A stretch of 64,000 nt of DNA from Maritimibacter alkaliphilus (GTDB lineage Bacteria > Pseudomonadota > Alphaproteobacteria > Rhodobacterales > Rhodobacteraceae): assembly GCF_019801605.1 (NCBI RefSeq), contig NZ_JAHVIT010000004.1:1-64000 (forward strand), read 5' to 3'. Made by a program: the position numbers and the translations under genes. Shown in pieces: positions 25,377 to 32,436 of this stretch. Every line of letters begins with the position of its first letter. Position 1 is the stretch's first letter. The notes beneath the pieces were generated by a model that was not told the DNA's origin, ran no database searches, and saw only the letters and a program-made list of their open reading frames with translations.

Positions 25377-26111
25377 TTATATTTGGGGGGCTTTCGGCGG
25401 CAGGGTGAACAGCCCGGTGAAGGCCGCGATCCGTGCCGCCTCGCCGTGGATCGTGACGCCCACCTCTTCCGGTCGGACACCGCCGTAGAAGACCGCGGCC
25501 AGCGATGGCCCGCCCGGCGCGTCGAAGCGCAGATCGGCCGCCCCGGGCAGGCCGCGCTCCACCGGCATCTCGCCGCCCGCCAGCGTGGCGGTGAACTGCG
25601 CCGTCCCGATCGTGAAGGCCACGACCAGCTGCATGTCCCGCGCCGCCCGGTGATCCAGCATCGTGCGCAGCGACAGCATGAAGGAGACCGGCGACAGCGG
25701 CAGCGTGGGATCATGGAAGGGCGACGCCGCGGCCCAGCGACCCAGTTCCTGGATGATCGGCTCGGCGTCGTAGCCCCAGCGGGTCAGCCCGTATAGCTGT
25801 ACCGGCGCGGGCTCGGGCGCGGTTTCACGCAGGAGGACGCCGTTCGCCTCCAACCCTGCAAGGCGTTCGGTCAGCACCTTGGCGCTGATCCCGGGCAGCG
25901 CACTGCGCAGGTCCGAGAAGCGTCGCGGGCCGAACATCAACTCGCGCACGATAAGCAGGGACCAGCGCTCGCCGAGGATCTCGAGCCCGAAGGCCGTGCC
26001 GCAGGCATCTGCGTACCACCGCCCGTGGGGGCCCCTGTCCGCGGGGCGTTCGGAGGAATTCCGCTCGTCAGTTTCTTTTTGTAACTTCATAGTTGCTATT
26101 TGTAACCTCAT
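25377..26111 (-). CDS. HxlR-family regulator with C-terminal SCP2-like domain
   Basis: 244 residues if it starts at 26111; an internal ATG at 26090 would give 237. The winged helix reads ACGTAFGLEILGERWSLLIVRELMFGPRRFSDLRSALPGISAKVLTERLAGLEANGVL, about residues 35-95. The C-terminal 95 residues (VAFTIGTAQFTATLAGGEM ... GVTIHGEAARIAAFTGLFTLP) look like the SCP2/sterol-carrier fold that some HxlR proteins carry, probably for a hydrophobic ligand; this is pattern recognition only. Neither start has a strong ribosome-binding site. A 21-bp direct repeat covers the start region. The divergent VOC gene begins 42 bases away. Confidence 0.85.
   Translation of the reverse strand: MRLQIATMKLQKETDERNSSERPADRGPHGRWYADACGTAFGLEILGERWSLLIVRELMFGPRRFSDLRSALPGISAKVLTERLAGLEANGVLLRETAPEPAPVQLYGLTRWGYDAEPIIQELGRWAAASPFHDPTLPLSPVSFMLSLRTMLDHRAARDMQLVVAFTIGTAQFTATLAGGEMPVERGLPGAADLRFDAPGGPSLAAVFYGGVRPEEVGVTIHGEAARIAAFTGLFTLPPKAPQI
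26070..26110. promoter_or_regulatory. 21-bp-period direct repeat at the HxlR/VOC divergent promoter
   Basis: Two 20-base units, AGTTTCTTTTTGTAACTTCA at 26070 and AGTTGCTATTTGTAACCTCA at 26091, agree at 17 of 20 positions. They are spaced exactly two helical turns apart. Each contains an imperfect GTTNC-N5-GTAAC dyad, a reasonable HxlR dimer site. The repeat overlaps the first codons of the HxlR gene. Confidence 0.55.
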
Positions 26112-26153
26112 GCGCCTAGCCTGTCCACATCGGACAAGCCAAGGGAGGGCACG

Positions 26154-26588
26154 ATGTCCCGGATGATCTTCATCAACCTGCCGGTCGCCGACCTCGACCG
26201 CGCCAAGGCGTTTTACGAGGCCGTCGGCTTCACCAACGTTCCACGGTTCACCAATGAACAAGCCGCCTGCATGCAACTGTCCGAGACAATTTTCGTGATG
26301 CTGCTGACCCATCCCTTCTGGGCGACCTTCACCGACCGACGGCGCGTCGATGCAAAGACCGAGGCGCAGGTGCTGCTCTGCATCAGCCGCGAGGATCGCG
26401 CCGCGGTAGATGCCATCACGCAGGCGGCAGAGGCGGCGGGCGGCATGGCCGATCCCTGCCCGATGCAGGACTATGGCTTCATGTATGGCCGCAGCTTCGC
26501 GGACCTCGACGGCCACATCTGGGAACCGATGTGGATGAGCCCGGACGCCGTCGAGAACGGCCCGGCCGCCATGTCCGCGGCGGACTGA
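26154..26588 (+). CDS. VOC-family (glyoxalase/extradiol-like) protein
   Basis: 144 residues, one vicinal-oxygen-chelate domain made of two beta-alpha-beta3 modules. Typical elements are MIFINLPVADLDRAKAFYEAVGFTNVPRFTNEQAACMQL and the closing metal-site Glu in FADLDGHIWEPMWM. It may be a glyoxalase-like isomerase or dioxygenase; the substrate is unknown. GGGAGGG precedes the ATG. Being divergent from the HxlR gene, it is the likely target of that regulator. Confidence 0.87.
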   Translation: MSRMIFINLPVADLDRAKAFYEAVGFTNVPRFTNEQAACMQLSETIFVMLLTHPFWATFTDRRRVDAKTEAQVLLCISREDRAAVDAITQAAEAAGGMADPCPMQDYGFMYGRSFADLDGHIWEPMWMSPDAVENGPAAMSAAD

Positions 26589-26660
26589 CCCCCGCCTGCC
26601 CGCTAGCCCCATCAGCCCAACGGGCCCCGCGCTTTGCCGGGCCCAGCCAAGGAGAGCCCC

Positions 26661-27452
26661 ATGGCCAACCAGCACGGCGACTTCATCTGGTACGAACTCA
26701 TGAGCCCCGACCCGGACGCGTCGGAGGCCTTCTATCGCGGGCTGATCGGCTGGAGCGTCGAGCCCGGCGACCCCACCGGCCAGGTGGACTACCGCCTGTT
26801 CCGCTCCGACAGCGCCCATGTCGGCGGCCTTCTGGGCCTTACACCGGAGGACTGCGCCGAGGGGGCCCGGCCCACGTGGGTCGGCTACATCGGCGTCGAG
26901 GACGTGGACGCCGCGACCGCCAACCTCGTGGCGCAGGGCGGGCAGGTCGTCATGGCGCCGACGACCATGGAGGGCGTCGGCCGCATGGCGATGCTGCGCG
27001 ACCCGCAGGGCGCGGCGATCTACCTGATGCGCGGCGCCTCGGATGCGCCGAGCGAGGCCTTCGCGCAGGACGCGCCGCGGATGGGCCATTGCGCCTGGAA
27101 CGAGTTGCGGACGCCGGATCCGTCGGCGGCACTTGCCACCTATACCGCCTGCTTCGGCTGGGAGATCGCGGACAGCATGGATATGGGGCCGATGGGCTCC
27201 TACGACATGCTGCGCAACCCGCCGCACGAGACCCTGCTGGGCGCGATGATGCGGCAGCCGGATCCGGAGGCGCGGGCGATGTGGCTGTTCTACTTCCGCG
27301 TCGCGGACATCGACGTGGCGGCGGCCTACATCACCGCGCAGGGCGGCACGGTGCTGATGGGCCCGCAGGAGATCCCGGGCGGGGAGTTCATGATCAACGC
27401 CACGGATCCGCAGGGCGCGCTGCTGGCACTGGTGGGCACGCGCGCGGGCTGA
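26661..27452 (+). CDS. Two-domain VOC-family protein
   Basis: 263 residues with two tandem VOC units. The first begins HGDFIWYELMSPDPDASEAFYRGLIGW. The second begins MGHCAWNELRTPDPSAALATYTACFGW near residue 135. Each ends with MLRDPQGAAIYLM- or NATDPQGALLALV-type strands. Proteins with this layout are often annotated as glyoxalase or bleomycin-resistance-like; no activity can be assigned. The ATG at 26661 follows GGAGAG. It lies 72 bases after the single-domain VOC gene and is probably co-transcribed with it. Confidence 0.88.
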   Translation: MANQHGDFIWYELMSPDPDASEAFYRGLIGWSVEPGDPTGQVDYRLFRSDSAHVGGLLGLTPEDCAEGARPTWVGYIGVEDVDAATANLVAQGGQVVMAPTTMEGVGRMAMLRDPQGAAIYLMRGASDAPSEAFAQDAPRMGHCAWNELRTPDPSAALATYTACFGWEIADSMDMGPMGSYDMLRNPPHETLLGAMMRQPDPEARAMWLFYFRVADIDVAAAYITAQGGTVLMGPQEIPGGEFMINATDPQGALLALVGTRAG

Positions 27453-27510
27453 GCGTCAAGGCAGAACTTCAAAGGGTATGGGGAAGCGGACGTTTCCCCG
27501 GCCCGCCCGG

Positions 27511-28419
27511 TCAGCCGATCGGGAGGAGCCACAGCACCAGCGGCAGGGTGGCGAGCGCGGCCATGGTCTGAAAGGTGACGATTCCGGCCATCAACTCGCC
27601 GTCGCCCTTCAGCTGCTGGGTCAGCACATAGGCCGTGGGCGCCGTCGGCACCGCCGAGAAGACCACCAGCACCATCGCCTCGACCCCGTTCAACCCGAAG
27701 GGCAGGCAGACCAGCGCCGCCAGAGCCGGCATCGCCAGCAGCCGTGCCAGGCTGATCCCCACGAGGCCGGAAAGCCGGTGCCGCAGCGCCGTGACATTCA
27801 GCGCCGCGCCGACGCAGAGCAGGCCGAGCGGCAGGCTCCCCTGCCCCAGAAGCCTGAGGAAACTGCCCGTCCCCAACGGCAGTCCGATCCCGCTGAGTGC
27901 AAGCGCGAGACCGGTAAGGCAGGCGATGATCAGCGGGTTTTTCAGGATCGTCTTCACGAGGTCCAGCGGCCTGCGCGCCGCGCCCTCGCCGCTGAGGGCG
28001 AGGATCGAGAGGACATTCACCAGCGGCACCGCGATGGCGAGGTAGATCGCCGCGCGCGACACGCCCTCGGGCCCGCTCAGCAACGCGAGCAGCGCAAGCG
28101 CGAGGTAGGTGTTGAACCGCACCAGTCCTTGCAGGTGAGGCCCGAACCGCGCCGCCGGCATCGGGCGCAGCCGTCGCAGCAGCGCGAGCCCCGCAGAGGC
28201 GATCAGGATCGTCACCGCCGCCGCCCCGCCGAAGCGCAGCAGCGCGGGATCATGCACCGGCGCAGTGCCGAGGCTCGCCAGCAGCAGCGCGGGGAAGAGC
28301 AGGAAGTAGTTCAGCCGCTCGGCCGCGGACCAGAACTCGACCGAGGGAAAGCCCCGCCGTCTGAGGATGTAGCCCAGACAGATCAGTGCGAAGAGCGGCC
28401 AGATGGTGATCAGAAGCAT
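27511..28419 (-). CDS. AEC-family permease (auxin efflux carrier-like)
   Basis: 302 residues with about ten hydrophobic segments split by a central loop. The start LLITIWPLFALICLGYILRRRGFPSVEFWSAAERLNYFLLFPALLLASL and the second-half start ILKNPLIIACLTGLALALSGIGLPLGTG are standard for AEC transporters. The family includes malonate and other organic-acid carriers. The ATG at 28419 is the only one giving the family N-terminus. Its substrate is unknown. It ends convergent with the two-domain VOC gene and faces away from the Rrf2 gene. Confidence 0.9.
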   Translation of the reverse strand: MLLITIWPLFALICLGYILRRRGFPSVEFWSAAERLNYFLLFPALLLASLGTAPVHDPALLRFGGAAAVTILIASAGLALLRRLRPMPAARFGPHLQGLVRFNTYLALALLALLSGPEGVSRAAIYLAIAVPLVNVLSILALSGEGAARRPLDLVKTILKNPLIIACLTGLALALSGIGLPLGTGSFLRLLGQGSLPLGLLCVGAALNVTALRHRLSGLVGISLARLLAMPALAALVCLPFGLNGVEAMVLVVFSAVPTAPTAYVLTQQLKGDGELMAGIVTFQTMAALATLPLVLWLLPIG

Positions 28420-28769
28420 ATGGTGGAGCGTCCCTGCCAATGCGGTGCCCGCCCTGCACCGGGCCCGTCCCCGCTGTCTAGCCCAGGCCGGCCACGGCAA
28501 CCAGAGCCAGCGGTCCGCCTATCGCGGCCGGCGGCCTGCAGGCGTGAGGGCTGCGGGAAAAGGCGGCAGGCCCCGGCGAGGCAAGGGCGATTCATCGGGA
28601 CCGAACGGGGTATCGCAAAGATCGATTCTCTTCCAAGCTTTGCCGGTAGGGGCCAAGGTCACGCCTGCGGATGCAGAAGGTCATGAGCGCTAGAGCTTTA
28701 TAAGAAATGAGTAAAAAGCCGTGGCGGCAGGGTGAGCTGAGCGTGCCTCACGGCCACGAAGGCCGCCCA
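28420..28769. other. Non-coding region between the AEC and Rrf2 genes
   Basis: About 350 bases carry no gene I can support. The left two thirds are GC-rich with no ribosome-binding site or family match. Around 28690-28740 the sequence becomes AT-rich (GCTTTATAAGAAATGAG), and GTGAG/CTCAC near 28732-28751 can form a small hairpin. No tRNA or known riboswitch is recognised. The palindrome at 28770-28796 closes the region. Confidence 0.6.
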
Positions 28770-28796
28770 TTAAGTTATACTTGACCTATAACTTAA
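28770..28796. promoter_or_regulatory. Rrf2 operator/promoter of the sulfide operon
   Basis: TTAAGTTATA at 28770-28779 and TATAACTTAA at 28787-28796 form a perfect 10-bp inverted repeat with a 7-base spacer. The spacer holds TTGACC (28781-28786), which has a TATTGA element 17 bases downstream at 28804. The repeat thus covers the -35 element, as expected for a repressor site. It probably binds the Rrf2 protein encoded directly downstream. Confidence 0.78.
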
Positions 28797-28816
28797 AAAC
28801 ACATATTGATTTTTGA

Positions 28817-29287
28817 ATGAAACTGACCAGCTATTCCAACTACGCCCTCCGCTCGCTGCAACTGGCCGCGCTGAAAGACCCTCAGCTGGTCCGGGTGGAT
28901 GACGTGGTGAAGGTCCACGGGGTCGCCCGGCCGCATATCGTCAAGATCGTCCACGAGCTTGGCAAGGCGGGGTTCCTCGAGACCGTGCGCGGGCGCGGCG
29001 GCGGCTTCCGCCTTGGCCGTCCCGCGGCGGAGATCGTCGTGGGCGACGTGATCCGGCTCACCGAGGGGCCGATCGAACTGGTCGAGTGTTTCAACGCCGA
29101 GACCAACACCTGCCCCCTGCTGGGCATCTGCCGCCTGTCGGCAGCGATGCAGAAAGCCACCGCGGCCTTCATGGCCGTTCTCGATGACCTGACCCTTGCC
29201 GATATCTCGGCGAACCGGGGCCAGCTTCTCGACCGGATCGCCCCGCTGGAGCAGGGCATCGTCGAACCGAAGCGCGCCCATGGCTAG
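28817..29287 (+). CDS. Rrf2-family transcriptional regulator
   Basis: 156 residues. The winged helix is KLTSYSNYALRSLQLAALKDPQLVRVDDVVKVHGVARPHIVKIVHELGKAGFLETVRGRGGGFRLGRP, about residues 2-69. Three cysteines follow as ECFNAETNTCPLLGIC (C-x7-C-x5-C), a possible Fe-S or persulfide-sensing site like those of NsrR and IscR, although the first spacing is wider. There is no ribosome-binding site, and the predicted transcript start is at or next to the ATG, so the mRNA may be leaderless. It heads the sulfide operon and probably represses it. Confidence 0.92.
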   Translation: MKLTSYSNYALRSLQLAALKDPQLVRVDDVVKVHGVARPHIVKIVHELGKAGFLETVRGRGGGFRLGRPAAEIVVGDVIRLTEGPIELVECFNAETNTCPLLGICRLSAAMQKATAAFMAVLDDLTLADISANRGQLLDRIAPLEQGIVEPKRAHG

Positions 29288-29311
29288 ATCCCCGTTTCTC
29301 GTGGAGGAAAG

Positions 29312-30199
29312 ATGATGACCGACTACCCGATCGACCTGTCCGTGAAGCCCGACGTCACCGCCTACTTCGACCCGGACACCAACACGATCAGCTATATCGT
29401 CAAGGATCCGGGAAGCACCTCCTGCGCGATCGTCGACAGCGTCATGGACATCGACTACGCCGCCGGCCGGATCACCTATGATCACGCCGACCGGATGATC
29501 GCCGACATCGAGGCCCGCGGCCTGACGCTCGAATGGATCATCGAGACCCATGTCCACGCCGATCACCTCTCGGCCGCGCCCTACATCCAGCAGAAGCTGG
29601 GCGGCAAGATCGGCATCGGCGCCAAGATCATGGTGGTGCAGGACACCTTCGGGAAAATCTTCAACGAAGGGACCGAGTTCCAGCGCGACGGCTCGCAGTT
29701 CGACGCGCTCTTCGAGGACGGCGATACCTACCGGATCGGCGGCATGCAGGCCTTTGCCATGTACACGCCCGGCCACACCCCCGCCTGCATGGTGCACGTG
29801 ATGGGCGACGCGGCCTTCGTCGGGGATACGCTCTTCATGCCCGATGGCGGCTCGGCCCGGGCGGACTTCCCCGGCGGCGATGCGGCAACGCTCTACGACT
29901 CGATCCAGAAGGTCCTGTCGCTGCCCGACGAGACCCGGCTCTTCATGTGCCACGACTACGGCCCCAACGGTCGCGACATCCAGTGGGAGACGACGGTGGG
30001 CGACGAGAAGGCGCACAACATCCACGTCGGCGGCGGCAAGACGAAGGAGGACTTCGTCCGCTTCCGCACCGAACGCGACGCGCAACTGGCCATGCCGCGG
30101 CTGATCATCCCCTCGCTGCAGGTGAACATGCGCGCGGGCGAGGTGCCGACCGACAAGGACGGCCGCCCGATGCTCAAGGTTCCGCTGAACGGCCTCTGA
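29312..30199 (+). CDS. Persulfide dioxygenase (ETHE1/Blh-like metallo-beta-lactamase-fold protein)
   Basis: 295 residues. The metal motif THVHADHLSA (HxHxDH) lies near residue 80, followed by YTPGHTPACMVH and FVGDTLFMPDGGSARADFPGGD, the ETHE1 signature. The later CHDY supplies another ligand. The enzyme oxidises glutathione persulfide made during sulfide oxidation to sulfite. GGAGGAAAG precedes the double ATG at 29312; the first is chosen. It lies 24 bases after the regulator gene. Confidence 0.93.
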   Translation: MMTDYPIDLSVKPDVTAYFDPDTNTISYIVKDPGSTSCAIVDSVMDIDYAAGRITYDHADRMIADIEARGLTLEWIIETHVHADHLSAAPYIQQKLGGKIGIGAKIMVVQDTFGKIFNEGTEFQRDGSQFDALFEDGDTYRIGGMQAFAMYTPGHTPACMVHVMGDAAFVGDTLFMPDGGSARADFPGGDAATLYDSIQKVLSLPDETRLFMCHDYGPNGRDIQWETTVGDEKAHNIHVGGGKTKEDFVRFRTERDAQLAMPRLIIPSLQVNMRAGEVPTDKDGRPMLKVPLNGL

Positions 30200-30210
30200 A
30201 GGACAGACCC

Positions 30211-30633
30211 ATGAAACATGTAGTTCTTCTTCTGGCGCTCGCGGCCACCCCTGCCCTCGCGCAGGACAACCAGCCCGGCCAGCACTTCATCGAGGGCTGG
30301 GATGCGGACGGCGACGGCAAGGTGACCCTGGCCGAGCTCGTAACCCGCCGGGCCGATGTCTTCTACATGTTCGACGAGAACGAGGACGGGATGCTCTCGC
30401 CCGGGGAATACGATCTCTTCGACGAGACCCGGGCCGCGGACATGGAGACCAACGTCGGGCACGGAAAGGGCATGGAGACCGCGAACCGCGGGATGGAACG
30501 CGCCTTCAACGATGCCGACGGCGACGGTCAGGTGAGCGAGGCCGAATTCGCCGCCGCCGTGCCGGAATGGCTCAAGATCCTCGACCGGGACGGCGACGGC
30601 GCCGTCACCACCGCGGATTTTGGTCGCCGCTGA
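30211..30633 (+). CDS. Exported four-EF-hand calcium-binding protein
   Basis: 140 residues with a Sec signal peptide (KHVVLLLALAATPALA, cleavage before QDN). Four EF-hand loops are legible: DADGDGKVTLAE, DENEDGMLSPGE, DADGDGQVSEAE and DRDGDGAVTTAD. It is therefore a small periplasmic Ca2+-binding protein. The start ATG at 30211 is 11 bases after the dioxygenase gene, behind AAGGAC. Its place in the middle of a sulfide-oxidation operon is unusual; whether it serves the operon enzymes or transport is unknown. Confidence 0.9.
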   Translation: MKHVVLLLALAATPALAQDNQPGQHFIEGWDADGDGKVTLAELVTRRADVFYMFDENEDGMLSPGEYDLFDETRAADMETNVGHGKGMETANRGMERAFNDADGDGQVSEAEFAAAVPEWLKILDRDGDGAVTTADFGRR

Positions 30634-30695
30634 TACGCCACGCAGGGGACCACGGCCCCCCGCCAGCCATCACCCCGTTCCGGAGGAGGAACACC

Positions 30696-32372
30696 ATGGA
30701 CATCCATACCATCGACAGCGACCTGAGCGTCGGCCCCCAGATCACCCGCGCCGACGTGGCAGAACTGGCCGCCGCCGGTTACCGCTCGATCATCTGCAAC
30801 CGCCCTGACGCCGAGGCCGCGGACCAGCCCGGCCACGAGGAGATCGCACAGGAAGCGGCCGCACACGGTCTGGCGTTCCGCTTCCTCCCCGTGACCCCCG
30901 GCATGGTGACCGACGCGGATGCCGAGGGCTTTGCCGATGCCCTGCGCGCCCTGCCCGGCCCGGTCTTTGCCTACTGCCGCACCGGCACCCGCTCGACCAC
31001 GCTGTGGTCGCTGGCCGAGGCCGGTCGCCGCCCCCTGCCCGAGATCCTCGCCAAGACCCGGGCCGCCGGCTATGACATGAACGGTGTCGCCCGGCGGATC
31101 GCCAACGGCGGCAAGACCCCCACCGACACCGGCGACGCGCATTACAAGGTCGTCGTCGTGGGCGCCGGTGCGGGCGGCATTGCCGTGGCCGCCAGCCTCA
31201 AGGCGCGCAAGCCCGACCTCGAGATCGCGCTGATCGACCCGGCGGGCATCCATTACTACCAGCCCGGCTGGACCATGGTCGGCGGCGGCATCTTCGAGGC
31301 CAGCGAGACCGAGCGCACCATGGGCTCTCTCATCCCGCAGGGGGTGAAATGGATCAAGGCCGCCGTCGCCGCCTTCGAGCCGCAGAACAATGCCGTCATC
31401 CTCGATGGCTGCCGGGTGGTGAAATACGACCGCCTCGTCGTGGCGCCGGGCCTCAAGCTCGACTGGGCCGGGGTCGAGGGGCTGGAGGAGACGCTGGGCC
31501 GCAACGGCGTGACCTCGAACTACCGCTACGACCTCGCGCCCTATACGTGGGAACTGGTGCAGGGGCTGAAACAGGGCCGCGCGCTCTTCACCCAGCCGCC
31601 GATGCCGATCAAATGCGCCGGTGCGCCGCAGAAGGCGATGTATCTCTCCGGCGACGCGTGGAAACGCGCCGGGGTGCTGAAGGACATCGACATCCAGTTC
31701 ATGAACGCTGGTGGCGTGCTCTTCGGGGTCAAGGATTACGTCCCCGCGCTGATGTCCTACATCGAAAAATACGGCACCACGCTGAACTTCTTCCATACGC
31801 TGACCAGGATCGACGGCCCGGCCCGGACCGCCACCTTCAAGGTCGCCAAGCCCGATGAAGCGCCGACCGAGGTCACCACCGAATTCGACATGATCCACGT
31901 CTGCCCGCCGCAGACGGCGCCCGATTTCATCAAGGTCTCGCCGCTGGCGGATGCCGCGGGCTGGGTCGACGTGGACCAGGCCACCCTGCGCCACAAGACC
32001 TACGACAATATCTGGAGCCTCGGCGACGTGATGAACGCGCCCAACGCCAAGACGGCTGCCGCCGCGCGGATGCAGGCCCCCGTCGTGGCCGAGAACATCG
32101 TGGCGGACATCGCCGGGCGCTCTCCCACGGCGCAGTATGACGGCTATGGCTCCTGCCCGCTGACCGTGGAACGCGGCAAGATCGTGCTGGCGGAATTCGG
32201 TTACGGCGGCACGCTCAAGCCCTCCTTCCCCCGCTGGCTGATCGACGGCACCAAGCCGACCCGCGCCGCCTGGCTGCTGAAGGAGAAAATCCTGCCGCCG
32301 GTCTACTGGAAGGCGATGCTGAAGGGGAAGGAGTGGATGGCCAAGCCCACGCCACTCTCTGCCTCTGCCTAG
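30696..32372 (+). CDS. Sulfurtransferase-SQR fusion: DUF442 domain plus sulfide:quinone oxidoreductase-like protein
   Basis: 558 residues. Residues 1-115 form a DUF442/TIGR01244-type domain ending in the rhodanese-like active loop FAYCRTGTRS. Residues from about 150 are a type II SQR-like flavoprotein with VVVVGAGAGGIAVAASL, the motif MPIKCAGAPQKAMYLSG carrying a catalytic Cys, and YDNIWSLGDVMNAPNAKTAAAARMQAPVVAENI near the end. It would oxidise sulfide and hand persulfide sulfur on, upstream of the dioxygenase encoded in the same operon. The ATG at 30696 follows GGAGGAGG. Confidence 0.92.
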   Translation: MDIHTIDSDLSVGPQITRADVAELAAAGYRSIICNRPDAEAADQPGHEEIAQEAAAHGLAFRFLPVTPGMVTDADAEGFADALRALPGPVFAYCRTGTRSTTLWSLAEAGRRPLPEILAKTRAAGYDMNGVARRIANGGKTPTDTGDAHYKVVVVGAGAGGIAVAASLKARKPDLEIALIDPAGIHYYQPGWTMVGGGIFEASETERTMGSLIPQGVKWIKAAVAAFEPQNNAVILDGCRVVKYDRLVVAPGLKLDWAGVEGLEETLGRNGVTSNYRYDLAPYTWELVQGLKQGRALFTQPPMPIKCAGAPQKAMYLSGDAWKRAGVLKDIDIQFMNAGGVLFGVKDYVPALMSYIEKYGTTLNFFHTLTRIDGPARTATFKVAKPDEAPTEVTTEFDMIHVCPPQTAPDFIKVSPLADAAGWVDVDQATLRHKTYDNIWSLGDVMNAPNAKTAAAARMQAPVVAENIVADIAGRSPTAQYDGYGSCPLTVERGKIVLAEFGYGGTLKPSFPRWLIDGTKPTRAAWLLKEKILPPVYWKAMLKGKEWMAKPTPLSASA

Positions 32373-32436
32373 TGACCCACCGCCGGGGCGCCCGCCGCGC
32401 CCCGGCCCTCCTGCCCCTCCCTGACCGAGACACGCC

